64,000 nt of DNA from Haemonchus contortus (taxonomy: Eukaryota; Nematoda; Chromadorea; Rhabditida; Trichostrongylidae): NCBI GenBank assembly GCA_000469685.2, contig LS997565.1, positions 35,747,145 to 35,811,144 on the forward strand. The letters run 5' to 3'. Below are positions 20,349 through 32,300 of the stretch, piece after piece. The number at the start of each line of letters is the position of its first letter. The first letter of the stretch is position 1. Position numbers and translations under genes: made by a program. Under the pieces are notes generated by a model, which saw nothing but the letters and a program-made list of their open reading frames with translations, was not told where the DNA came from and made no database searches.

Positions 20349-21002
20349 TTTGGATGTTGCTGGAAAAGTGATAGACTGCGGTAGTCCCACATCATTTATA
20401 ATGAACCATGGGTGATCCTTTGATCAGGGCTAGAACTGTGTAAACAAACTCCAAAGTGCTGATAAAACTCTTCGCAAATAATTTCCAATCTAATACGGTC
20501 CTGTCGGATACTCCTGAAAAACGATAACTGCGCGAACCAGAAATCATACTAATTCTGCAAATTCCGGCCACTTTCGTGGAAGCTTAATTTTGCTTGTTTC
20601 CGAATCGACCGCTTATCAATGTTATCACTTAAAGCCCTTCAAAGGTCCCATAGAGTTTATCCTAGTGAAATAGAAGACCTAGCTTGTAATGGTAGCTCTC
20701 TTCAAAACGATTTCCACCTGCTAGACGGCCATTTCTATGCTTATCAGAAAAAAGGGTAGAATACCTTTAAAGAGAGGCAGTTGGTGATCATTTAGTGTTA
20801 TTATACTGTCCTTACTAATATAATCGCACTGCAATATTGGCTACATAACCGGAATGATTGAATCTTGGGATGATTTTGCCTTTTTGAGATAAGAAGTAGA
20901 ATCCTCCCAAAGTAGTTCATACCATTCAAGTAAATTTTCAAATGTATTATTCGAGTTAAAGCTTCTTCGTCGCAGATGATTAGAGCGGTTTCGATTATAG
21001 AG

Positions 21003-21053
21003 CACGAGATTGCGAAGGAATACTGTGCTAAGTCGTGTGGTCTTTGTGAGGTA
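21003..21053 (+). pseudogene. 3' scrap of a ShKT exon (right arm)
   Basis: Mirror of 4848-4898 with an extra G before the stop codon. Confidence 0.6.
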
Positions 21054-21670
21054 ACAGGTGTCAGATACCTGTTTGCACTAGAATAAATACTTCTCAACAA
21101 TCTGTCTTTGGTTTCCGTTTGAATCATTCTCTTATGCGAAACCCGCAAAGGACTTATTCTAATTTGCTTCTGCGAAGGTATCAGAAGCTGAAGAGAAGCT
21201 AGGGTAATTTAGTTTGCAGTACATGCATTAGGCCTACCTCGAAATCCTCATGAAATTTCGAAACGACGTGCCTGACCTCCATCAATTTGGACTCTAGCAT
21301 TAGTAGGGGGAATCACGCTTCTTGGTTGAGAACAGGTTTGCGTTTCATGTGAACATTCGAATCTATTCACAAGCGTTCTACCGGGAGTAAGTCTGAACTG
21401 GGTTGACCTATTCAATAATGTTCGCGAATAAGGACACACTCAGGAGGCACTCGTGTTCGAAGCCTACATAACTGTCACTCCTTTGGCTTGGAATTGTACA
21501 AAGTGTTTTCACCTTAGAACAACTAGGTCACCTCAAAGTGCGAAACCATTTTCGAATGTTATGATGCTACTCAAATCCATCAAAGACGATAAAAACAGTC
21601 AAAAAAAATCAAGGACTGATTTTGGATGTATATTTATTCCTTCCTGTGAAAACTATAATAATTTATACCA

Positions 21671-21819
21671 CTCACAAAGACCTCATGGCTTGGCGCAGTA
21701 TTCCTTTGCAGCTTCCTGATAGTCTGCGGCCTTGCAGAGGAGCTCCGTGTTCGGAGTTCGAGAAGCTCGCATGTATTCGCAGGACTTTTCTCCTACTTTC
21801 GTTTCCATCGTCTTATCGG
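21671..21819 (-). pseudogene. ShKT exon-2 pseudogene, older subtype (right arm)
   Basis: Mirror of 4089-4237 with the same TGA in the CGLC tail. The shared lesion shows the gene was dead before the arms were copied. Confidence 0.8.
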
Positions 21820-22941
21820 CTAGAAAGAGAGAATGACATATACATGAGATCCATTTAGAATCCTTACGTCGCAAAGACTATTGGAGTGATTGCTTGGTAT
21901 TTCCACAAAAATAGATATAAAGGGTAACGTTATCATAAAAACCGGAAGGATCGTTCAAAAGAATTAAACATCAAAGTAGACATTGTACAACTCTCAAAAG
22001 TGACTTTATAACCAAATCTCGTGAGTGCTTGAAACAGATTAAGGAGCCAACCATACACCCACTGCCTGAGTTTTCAAAGAAACTATGTTGGTTCACGGTA
22101 TGTTCAATCCTGTAGGTTCAGTGAGAATTTTATTAAGGCTCAGTGCCGATGTAGATAAAGCGATCTGCGTTCTGCCAGATACAAGTACGATTCATGTCAG
22201 GATATTTCCACCAGCCTCTACTCTTAAGTACTTCACTCTAAATGGCTGTTTTAGTAGTTGAAACATAGACGGATTTCCGGGTAAAGTGGTATCGTGTGTA
22301 TGGGGTATGACAGATGTTTCTATGTTGTTTTTGAGTGAGACCGTAGATGAGGGGCCGTGGATAAGTGATACAGCGTAGCGAGCCACGGCAATGGGTGTGT
22401 CACATATTCGCCTAGGCCACACAGAATTACCTAACATGCGCATCGATGTATATGTATATGCCGTGTCCGCTCGTACATGTGATTGAATCTCTGTAGTCCT
22501 ATAAGGGGCTCGGGAATATGGTGTATCCTCTCATTGTAGCTCAGCTGCGAACCTTTCTAACTCAGTTCGTTTTTCAGTTGCAGATGCAATCAGTGACTGC
22601 TCAATAGATCACATTCTGAAGAACATGAAAACGATTTTGAATTAGGCTGGGATTCAGGCTGCAGGGCAACACAGTGCGGTCCTTATTCGTCCCAGTGCAA
22701 CAACAATGGTGAGGCTTTCATCCACCCAACTAGTTACACTATTTGCATGCAGTTTTTTTTACTTTAGAAAAATATAACTTGTGCATATAAACCTCCGTGA
22801 ATCGCCAACTTAGTAAGATACAGTCTCGGTTCCTCAAGTAGTGGATCGCAAAATATTCCGGTAAACTGTAAGCACTCAAAAAGTTTAACGGGAGGAAGAA
22901 TTTCTAAAAAGTTTATTTCTTTACATAGGAAAAAAAGAGTA

Positions 22942-23326
22942 TCATTCACAAAGACCACACGACTTAGCACACTATTCCTTCGCAATCGCGTGATAGTTGG
23001 GGGTTATGCATGGAGGCTCATTGTCTTCTGCTTGAGGTGTTTGCATGTATTCGCAGAACCTTTCGCCCGCTTTCGTCTCCGCCGCTTTATCCACGCACGG
23101 CTGAAAAGATCAAGTGAGACGGGAATAAACTACATTCAATGTTTATACGTTGTTTGTTACAACCTCTACGAAAGCGGGTCGGCTGTATTTCCTACAGAAT
23201 AAATATCCAGAATACAAGACAAGCCTCCTTTAGTTTTGCTAGTCGCTACTGGATATGATAACTTACTTCCGCTTCACTTGTGAAGGCGTTGAGTAGAACA
23301 AGCGTGCAAATAAGGTAGAAGAACAT
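22942..23326 (-). pseudogene. ShKT copy R2, nonsense mirror of L2
   Basis: Exon 1 (23,326-23,267) and exon 2 (23,100-22,942) match L2. The Tyr codon just before the fourth cysteine is TAG at 22,974-22,972, where L2 has TAC. The last three cysteines would be lost. Unlike R3, this is a clean substitution in a stretch that otherwise matches the left arm, so real inactivation is more likely than a read error. Confidence 0.78.
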
Positions 23327-24084
23327 TTTGGATGCCACTAGATCTGTGATGAGGTCTATGACCTGAAGCAATTTATACTAAATGAAGAGCGTTTTTTTTT
23401 CAACAGGGCAATTCACGGTGAGCGAATCCGGTCAAGCAGAAGAGGGTTCTCGCAAATACTGCACAATTTGCCATTGTTCTACATTTTTATGTCAGCAAAT
23501 GATATTATACAATGAGAAAGTGCAATATTTTGTGAATTGTGGGCTTCTATTTCACCTACACAGAATGATTGGCAATGGACGGCTTCTATGCTCAAAACCG
23601 CTCTAACCATCTGCGACGAAGAAGCTTTAACTCGAATAATACATTTGCAAAATTTACTTGAATGGTATGAACTACTTTGGCAGGATTCTACTTCTTATCT
23701 CAAAAAGGCATAATCATTCCGAAGTTCAATCATTCGGTTATGCAGCCAATATTGCTGTGCGATTATATTAGTAAGGACGCAGGAAGAGTGCTACCATTAC
23801 AAGTTAGGTCTTCTATTTTCACTAGGATAAACTCTATTGGACCTTTGAAGGCTTTAGTGATAACATTGATAGGCGTTCGATTCAGAAACAAGCAAATTTC
23901 AGCTTCCACGAAAGTGGCCGGAATTCGCAGAATTATTATGGTTTCTAGTTCGCGCAGTTATCGTTTTTCAGGAGTATCCGACAGGGCCGTATTAGATTGG
24001 AAATTATTTGCGAAGAGTTTTATCAGCACTTTGGAGTTTGTTTACACAGTTCTAGCCCTGATCAAAGGATCACCCATGGTTCAT

Positions 24085-24091
24085 TATAAAT
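24085..24091 (+). promoter_or_regulatory. TATA-like element of ShKT copy R1
   Basis: TATAAAT, 52 bp before the ATG at 24,137; mirror of 1817-1823. Confidence 0.5.
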
Positions 24092-24136
24092 GATGTGGCA
24101 CTACCGCAGTCTATCACTTTTCCAGCAACATCCAAA

Positions 24137-24521
24137 ATGTTCTTCTACTTTGTCTGCGCTCTTGCCCTACTCAACGCCTTCACAAGTGTAGCGGAAGTGA
24201 GTTATAATATGCAACAGCGATTATCAATACAGAAGGAGTCTTGTCTTGTATTCTTGGTATTTATTCTATAGGAAATACAGCCGACCCGCTCTCATAGAGG
24301 TTGCAACAAACAACGTATAGACATTGAATGTAGCTCATTCCCGTCTCACTTGATCTTTTCAGCCGTGCGTGGATAAAGCGGCGGAGACGAAAGCAGGCGA
24401 AAGGTTCTGTGAATACATGCAAACACCTCAAGCAGAAGACAATGAGCCTCCATGCATAACCCCTAACTATCACGCGATTGCGAAGGAATACTGTGCTAAG
24501 TCGTGTGGTCTTTGTGAGTAA
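24137..24521 (+). CDS. Secreted single-domain ShKT peptide (copy R1)
   Basis: Exon 1 (24,137-24,196) and exon 2 (24,363-24,521) are identical in reading to L1: a 20-residue signal peptide and a 52-residue ShKT domain with six cysteines. It is the only intact ShKT gene I find in the right arm. It is divergent from the broken R2 copy and shares the 810-bp head-to-head intergenic region. The AACAGGT hairpin and AATAAA follow the stop. Confidence 0.85.
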
Positions 24522-25029
24522 CAGGTGTCAGATACCTGTTGCACTAGAATAAATACTTCTCAACTATCTGTATTCGGATTCCGGTCGAATCATTCTCTTA
24601 AACGAAACCCGAAAAGATATTTATTCTGATTTGCTCCTGCGAAGGTATCAGTAGCTGAAGAGAATTAGTATACTACGAAATTGCAACCAAATTCGAAACG
24701 ACATGCCAGACCTCTATCAATTCGGACTCCAGCATTAGTAGGGGAAGTCACGCTTCTTGGTTGAGTACTTCTTCGAAAACGTTTCTCGATGAGTCGGAAT
24801 AGATTCGAAGGTAAAGTGAGCCTCCAATGCACATTGTAATCGGAGACGTCTATTACTGTGTGAGGGCTGAAGGTCTAAACGCAACAAAAGATGTGTACAG
24901 GGGCACGGACTAGGATTCTCAAAGTCACTTGCTCACATAGACAGACCTAAGCAACTAAGAGAGAAATTCACGAATTCAGCCCTTTTTTCAGCAGTGACCA
25001 AAGTTTGAGGACCTGCAGTGGAACACTTT

Positions 25030-25113
25030 GGCTGTGGCTCAAGTCAGTAGCATGTCAACTCCTCATCAGCTTTCGCTTCCTCTGCGTTTCTTTGTAGGGC
25101 TGAAAAGATGGAA
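25030..25113 (-). pseudogene. Degraded ShKT remnant at the right outer breakpoint
   Basis: Mirror of the arm-internal half of the remnant at 745-880. Read on minus, a TTTTCAG acceptor is followed by a decayed exon start. The homology stops at about 25,113. Confidence 0.45.
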
Positions 25114-25466
25114 TGAGAAAAGATTTTTCGAAAAGTATCTACAATAATATAAGTCAAATGCATGAAAAGCTATTTCCTTTGTCGTACTTTTGGAATGATT
25201 CAATGGAAATTTCATTGGAAATTGGCAGTCTCCGGTTTCAGGCTTACCAAGAATCATTTTCATGTGAACATTCGAATCTATTCACAAGCGTTTTCTTCCC
25301 CACTATGAATCCATTCAAAGGAATTTCTAAAGGGGCGTGCCGTTTCCCGGAAAATCAGTCTTTTTCTCAAATGTGCCATCAATAAGAAGCAGTTTGAGCA
25401 TAAGATGAAGTGGTCAGACTAAGGACAGTTGCTTCTCCATCCCGCCCGCAGGAAGAATCATAAGAT

Positions 25467-25643
25467 GTGGTTTGCCTCTGGCTGTTGATTATGAATTTGA
25501 AAGACGATCGAGTTGCCGCACAAATCTTTACTCAATCACGAATTTCTACCAATCTGGCTTCCATTGCCAATCAAGGGAAGTTCGTCGCCGTTTTGTCTCC
25601 TGATAGAAGTGTCTCTGCTATCCGTACGTTTTCTGTTGAGTAT
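25467..25643 (+). CDS. Unrecognised candidate exon
   Basis: The frame reads a hydrophobic run (VCLWLLIM), then LKDDRVAAQIFTQSRIST and on through FVAVLSPDRSVSAIR to a possible GTACGT donor near 25,631. The composition looks protein-like and codons are varied. No upstream start with flanking splice sites and no downstream partner was found, and the frame is followed by the ShKT-unit repeat. It may be an orphaned exon left by rearrangement. Confidence 0.25.
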
Positions 25644-25979
25644 CTGCTCTTGCCCCTTTTTCTGCCTTTCCTTTACCCTTCCCATGTTCTACCGGGAGTG
25701 TTCTGAGCTGGGATGGCCCATTCAATAATGTTCGCGAACAAGGACACACTCAGGAGACACTCGTGTTTGAAGCCTACATAACTGTCACTCCTTTGGCTTG
25801 GAATAGTACAAAGTGTTTCCACCTTAGAACAACTATGTCACCTCAAAGTGCGAAACCATTATCGAGTGTTATGATGCTACTCAAATCCGTCAAAGACGAT
25901 AAAAACAGTCAAGAAAGTCAGAGACTAATTTTGGATGTATATTTATTCCTTCCTGTGGAAACTGTAATAATTTATACTT

Positions 25980-26130
25980 CTCACAAAGACCACATGGCTT
26001 GGCGCAGTATTCCATTGCAATTTCTTAATAGTCTGCGGCCTTGCAGAGGAGCTCCGTGTTTGGGGTTCGAGAAGCTCGGATGTATTCGCAGAACTTTTCT
26101 CCTACTTTCGTTTCCATCGTTTTATATCGG
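25980..26130 (-). pseudogene. ShKT exon-2 pseudogene, third copy with a different lesion
   Basis: It is homologous to the pseudogenes at 4089 and 21,671. Here the CGLC tail is intact, but TAA at 26,027-26,025 interrupts the segment between the third and fourth cysteines, and the first-cysteine region is also degraded. The lesions differ from the other two copies, so inactivation happened independently. Confidence 0.75.
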
Positions 26131-26374
26131 CTAGAAAGAAAGAATGACACATACATGAGATCCCTCAGAATTCATACGTCGCAAAGACTCAATTGGAGTG
26201 ATTGCTTGGTATAATATTTCCACAAAACCAGAATTTTTCTCATATAAAGACCAACGTTGTTATGAAAACCGGAGAGATCGTCATCAAAGTAGTCTCTCTG
26301 TATTGTACAACTCTCAGAAGTGACTTTATGGCCAAGTCTGATTGTGAATGCCTGAAACAGATCAAGGAGCCAGT

Positions 26375-26392
26375 CACACACACACACACACA
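26375..26392. repeat. (CA)9 microsatellite
   Basis: Nine CA units where the paralogous position at about 22,050 has a short non-repetitive ACACCCA. Confidence 0.95.
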
Positions 26393-26849
26393 CTGCCTGA
26401 GTTTTCAAAGAAACTATGTTTGTTCACGGTATGTTCAATTCTGTAGGTTTAGTGAGAATTTTATTAAGGCTCAGTGCCGATGTTGATAAAGCGATCTGCG
26501 TTCTGCCACATACAAGTACGTTTCATGTCAGGATTTTTCCACACCACCCGAAAAGCTTCTACTCTTGAGTACTTCACTCTAGATAGTTATTTTAGTAGTT
26601 TAAACATAGACGGACTTTCGGGTAAAGTGGTATCGTGCGTATGAGGTATGACAGATGTTTCTATGAGTAGCCGTAGATGAGGGGCTATGGATATGTAGTA
26701 GAGCGTAGCGAGCCTTGGCAGTTGGTGTGACACATATTGGCCGAGGCTACACAGGATTAACTAATATGTGCATCGATTTATAAGTATGTATATGCCGTGT
26801 CCGCTCGAACAGGTGATTGAATCTCTGTAGTCCTATAAGGCGCCATGCC

Positions 26850-29342
26850 GTCATGTAGATGAAAAGTACACCTCCCGCTATTATACTATTAGCCGTAACG
26901 ATTGATATCAGCTACCATTATCTGTCTACTATTCCGACGTATCTTACACTAAACATGGAAGTAAATTGTGTCAATTTGGTGAGGTAAGAGTAGGGTGCAA
27001 CAGAGTCCTTCAGATCTTCCCATCGCTGGAGTCTTACCAGCCTATACCAAATGTCATCATTTCCGGTTACCCGCCTTCAGTATCTTCACTCTGCTGTCAG
27101 TATCCTCTTCAAATTTAGGAGTTCTCGGTCTAGTGAGCAAGAGTTATGGTTTCCAGCAAAACACGCTCAGACACACCCACACATACACACTGATGCGCAC
27201 ACTAACACAAACAGAGGATACCCTTAGCACGTTGTATATAATGATGGAAAGCTACAGCAAGGGTTTGCAAGAGACCAAGTTTACCAGCTCCCGCTCGAGC
27301 AGATAAATACTCAACATGAAGACAAGTTATATGTACAGGCGAGACGGGAGACGCGATGCTCTTGCGCCAAGTTCTTTATAGATGAAATATTTTCTCTTTC
27401 GAAAGCCTAACCATTCTCATTTTTCAAATTCTGCCCTATCCAGGATCCAATCCACTCCTACAACTCCGTTGAGATGTTTTACACTTTATAGTATATCCTC
27501 ACGTTCTTGTCGCTCCATCACAGAGAAGGAAACTCCATATCAACTGACTATACTGACTGGGTTTGGTGGTTAGTGAGACTTGAACGAGTGAGTGTACATC
27601 GAAACTGGATAGAATAATGTAAGAAAACTCTGTAACAAACCACACCGATCAGTTCAGTGCTTATTACTCTCTCTTTCTCGTTTTGCCCCACCCCCCCCCC
27701 CCATATAATTTTCTGAGATGATCATGGTTTATTCCACATTGCGGGGTGTTCAAGAACGCTGACCAAATACGGATCGCACGATTCAGAAGCTTTTTTGCAT
27801 TTGATGTTCTCGAACATCAGTCTCTTTCTCATTATTTCCGGTTTGACAACTATTTCCGATGGTTAGGCGAATGAGTCACGGAAGAAACATGGGAAGCTCG
27901 TGTATTCGATTTTAATATTCACAATACTTCTTAATCAGTTACATTATTTATTTCCAGTTTTAAGTCATTGGAGAGAGTCGAACTTCTGTTTCTCCTATAA
28001 ATTCTCCAACCGGCTTGCCAGTAGCGAAACTAGCCCTTGGATCGGTTTGATTGTCTTCCATCGCAGCATACTCAACTGTCATTCTCTCCTCTGGATATTT
28101 GCCATTCTAAACCATGAGAGAATAAGAATATGACCATCTAGTGATATTCGCTAACCAACATTTCTTCTGAATTCAACAAACGATTTTCCGTAGGCGGGTA
28201 TCATGCCAAATTGTGACGTCGCAGAAAAATTGGAACCGGGCGGGAAAATCAACTGAAAAACAACAGTAATTGTGAAAATTGTTGTTATTTCCCCATTTCT
28301 TGCTGTATAGGCCCTACGTTTCGTGAATTTTCGTCAATCTAATCCTTTCTGAAACCATGGCAGCAATAATTATTGTTTGCCACCAATATCGTAAGAAGCG
28401 GTCACACTTCTGAGGGACACGATCCACAATGAAGATCGCTTTGTGGAACAGCCACTTGAAGAAACTTTGGCGTACAGCCATACTATAGATAAGAGACCAT
28501 AGTGACTTTTTTCTGATTTTTTATATTTTCTGATAGGCATGTTCAGCAGAGTTTTCCGTACTCTATTCACCGAAGTCCTGAACCACCCTTTTTCTGATTC
28601 CAGATGCTCCCAGAATACCCACATGGTTCTTTATCAACTCTCTGTAATACGTTTCTTTTCACTTGGCTTGCACCGTAACAGCATCCGTCCTCTCTCGTTC
28701 TAACGGTACACCGAAGCCTGCACATTGGCCATGCTGGAAATCGCGTGTAGGATTTTTAGAATAGGTCAGGAGGTCCAAGCAGCAGAGCTCAAATGCGGTT
28801 AGAACCAAAGTTCAGAACCGATCACAGAAGATGTTAGGACACCTGGATACTCGATATCTTGCAGTGATACAACTTGTGGTCATTTCAGAGTACAACAGTT
28901 TCAAAGCACACACCTTTTCAGCGGAAAACTTTCCTCGTGAAAGTAACCTCATGCAGAATGGCTGAAGGACGTCAGGCAAAAAATTGTCAGGGACATTTCA
29001 ACCTTGTTCAATGAGAAATTTGGCTTCTAGATAGTATTTTGAAGTAAGGAAGGAATATGTGTACTGTGCAGCTCACCCTGAACGCTATATTTTTGTCGCT
29101 TTGATTCTTTAGTTCCCTTTTTGATCCTCCGGATCCTATGAATAGTGGGTTTTGGGAAGGCACGACCATCATCGGGATGACTGCTGCCATAGTTATTAGA
29201 GAATGAACCTTACTTCTACTGCAGCACCATGAAGATTATGGTGAGAGCTCATGGTGGAATTATCGCTTATATGATAGACGTCAGAGAAGATATAAAAACA
29301 ATTGAATTAATCGAAAAAGAATGTTCATGTCTACACTCGCTA
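26850..29342. other. Gene-poor stretch with simple repeats
   Basis: It contains CA-rich low complexity at 27,160-27,215 and a run of 12 C at 27,691-27,702. No exon pair or protein family was recognised on either strand. Confidence 0.5.
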
Positions 29343-32300
29343 ATGGGATACGAAGTTAATTTCGTTCCCCCGAAATGCACCATAACTACATCAGGAGGAA
29401 AAGCAAAGCACACGATGACGAACTACTGCGACGTCAATTTGAATTATAAGGTAAGATAGATTTCAGGAATGCTGTTGATTAGATTGATGAAGACGGGTGT
29501 TGTCAGATGGTGCTTCCGAGCGGTTCAAAATACTCCATAGATCCGGCTACGATGGCTGGCGTACTGGAGGTTGGGAAGTCGATTGAAGTCGTGATCACGA
29601 GACAGGTAGCGTTTACCTTTCTACAAATTCACGAGAACTGCTGTACATATTGAACCATTACACATCTAGGAGCAGCGTAAATATCTTCCCTATAATCAGG
29701 AAGTTTTGAAAGAAGCGCGTGAATATCAGAGCATTTACATACGTCAACTTCCAATAGCTGAACAGCCTTGCACTACAGAAACGATAACTCAGCACAGGAA
29801 CTCCGTTCTCACAATAGTTTGCCTGCTTTCCTGTGGGCCCGGGGGGCGCGCGATTCACGCGCCAATATAATGAGGTCATCGCGCACGCAGCACCGTTTCA
29901 GTACCTTCCTGTTGAGATGGACCAAATAAATTTGCAGTAGTTCACGGCTTCACCATGAATAGAGCAAATCTCTTTACAATGGCAAAAAAGCCCCTTCGAG
30001 ACTGAGAATTCACCTCACAGGTCAACAATTTACTAGTCAAACGTTCAAAATAAGAATAACTTTAATTTTTTCGATCCTAGTAAACACAACCCATCTGTAA
30101 ACGTGCATAGTTGGTCATTTCTTTACTTATTCTACTTATAAGTTCTTATAACTTCCGTTATGATGGTAAGAATGATGTTTTAGCGTGTTTTGTCCGATGA
30201 CCTCATTATATCGGCGCGTGAATCGCACCACACCCTGTGGGCCCTGGCTATGCGCCGGCCGACAACCAAGAGTATAGCCAGGACCCACAGTCAAACTGCA
30301 GCGAGGACCGGGTCCCAGTGTTGAATGTTCCACAGCAACGTTACCACCCCAGCCACCCAAGCATCTCATAATTCGTATATGTGAGGATTAGTGTGTATGG
30401 ATTCGATGAGGTTGTATCGGAGAATGGGTTATGTTCTCCAAGAAGTGCATTTGATTCCATCATAAAGACAACGTATAAGGCGAAATCCCGTGATTTCGTT
30501 CCTGTCCTTCTGCGGCACAGAAGGTGACCACTTTCGAAAGCTAGAATTTGAAAAACACTTCGTGTAGTAACGAGCCAGGCAGCCCTCTGCGGTTAATCCA
30601 TTTGGGCTCTGTAAAAGGTAGGAAAACGATCACGGTATGTAGGTAGAAGAGATAATTGTTCCTCGGAATATCGTAATGCACTTCTTTTCTCGTGCTGTTT
30701 GTCTTCTTTGTCTAATGTTTCTGTCTAAAAGCAATATACACTGTCAGGATGAGATATGGCTTGGGTGTATTTCCAAGAACATGCTCATGTAGAACTAGCT
30801 TCTTCCAGGATATCCAGTTACACAGGGTTTACTTTCGTAGAACGTAAAGAAAATTGGGTCGTTGAAACTACACATGTGTACAATCTCATACCTGGGTCCC
30901 AATGCAGTCTCCCAGACCGAAACCCAATGAAAATGCTTGTTGCTGCCGACCAATGATTATAGAGCTATCTTTGTCATGATTGCTTCATTTCACTAAGCGG
31001 TGAGGTGAGATCTATTATTAGGTCGCTTGCCTTCTTTTATCAAACCCTGAGATGAAAGGTGTGCAAATTGAGTCATACGGGAGTTCTTTGTTACTGCTCT
31101 TTTTTTCATCTCATGCGCGATAGGCACCTCACGAACTGCCTTTGTAGGAGAGGTTTTGTCAATCTTACAGAATTTGTTTTCCTTCCATAACCGACCTACC
31201 ATAATCGAACGCGAGAAGTGCTACATATCCCCATTAGTGCGAGTTTGCTATACTTGGCCTCACCTACACTGAATCATTTCCCTTATTTGTTCAATTCTTG
31301 ATCCATCTTCAATAAACTCAAGCCTTGCCCTTGGGCTTCGCCTGCACTTCTGACTGAGAGTCCGGGCTTTTCAGTTGTTTGAGAACTTCCATTGACTAGC
31401 ACCTTTAGCTTACTGCTGATAGAGTTTCGAAGCAATACTCGAGGTTTCAAAGCGAAGCTTTTATTGATAGTCTCACAAGATCGGCAAGTTGTGGGTTAAG
31501 ACTCGGTCTCGGACGAGATTCAACTTATGCTTGGGCTTTCCGGATACTGTGTTCTTCTATCCCCTACCTACCTTTGGGACTTTCATATCGCCTATTGCGG
31601 TTGAACAACAGCAGGTAACAACATCAAAACAAAACAGTTTTCGACAGCACTGCTTTCCTTCTTTGCTTTCTAATGAGGTAAACAAAACCATTTTGTCTGT
31701 ATAGGATATCGACTTCCTATGCACATGAGGGCAAATATATTCTTGACATAAGTGATAGAGTTCAGGCGAATTCCATTAAAAACATATGATAGGAACAGCA
31801 ACACGGTTTTTGTATAAAAGAATCCGATAACGTTGATCGAACCGTAAATTTTGTCATTGCTAGTTAAACCATAGTTAAATCAAGAAAAGTCCTCTCAACA
31901 AATTCGTTCTCTGTCACAGTAATAGTGCATTTTTGCTCAAGGACCTCCATTGTGGACACTGAATTCTAGTTTGCAGTTCCTGTCCTGCATTTTAGTCGTT
32001 TCTAGTTCTAGTCGTTTTCTATTTTTTTCTGTATATATGCCCAAACCTGTCATACGCAGCATGAGCAAATGAAAGCTCTCTCCTGGCGTTCACTTCTTTA
32101 CGACAGTGGTAGCCTCTCATTTTGGTAGCTGTTTCCGTGATAGTCCACCTATTCATTGCTGTGATTTCACTTTCTTGATCTTGCTCCACTTCTCTTATCT
32201 CACTTTGCAGTGTGTTGCATGTTTGAGGATATTTCCTCCTAGTTTCTTGTATTTTCGTCCTCTTTCAAAACTTCATGCTTGCTATCGAACGAGTTCCAGC

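Larger units (their letters stand above)
15503..25115 (-). repeat. Right arm of the giant inverted repeat
   Basis: Reverse complement of 790-10,392 with very few substitutions. Differences are uneven: between about 20,070 and 21,350 there are many single extra bases relative to the left arm, while neighbouring stretches are almost clean. The outer edge near 25,115 lies in a ShKT remnant. Confidence 0.93.
25690..26840 (+). repeat. Third copy of the ShKT-pseudogene unit
   Basis: About 1.15 kb directly repeating 21,425-22,510 (and inverted to 3400-4485) with noticeably lower identity than the palindrome arms show to each other. It contains the pseudogene at 25,980-26,130 and an expanded CA microsatellite at 26,375-26,392. 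It shows that the unit was already duplicated before the palindrome formed. Confidence 0.85.

Noticed and set aside
27691..27702. Poly-C run as a structured or regulatory element
   Set aside because: A simple homopolymer; a similar run at 61,882-61,891 also has no supporting context.
29671..29876. Alternative third exon of the MSP gene after CATCTAG
   Set aside because: It is open and in phase but unrelated to the MSP fold, while 32,885-32,989 supplies the expected C-terminal strands.
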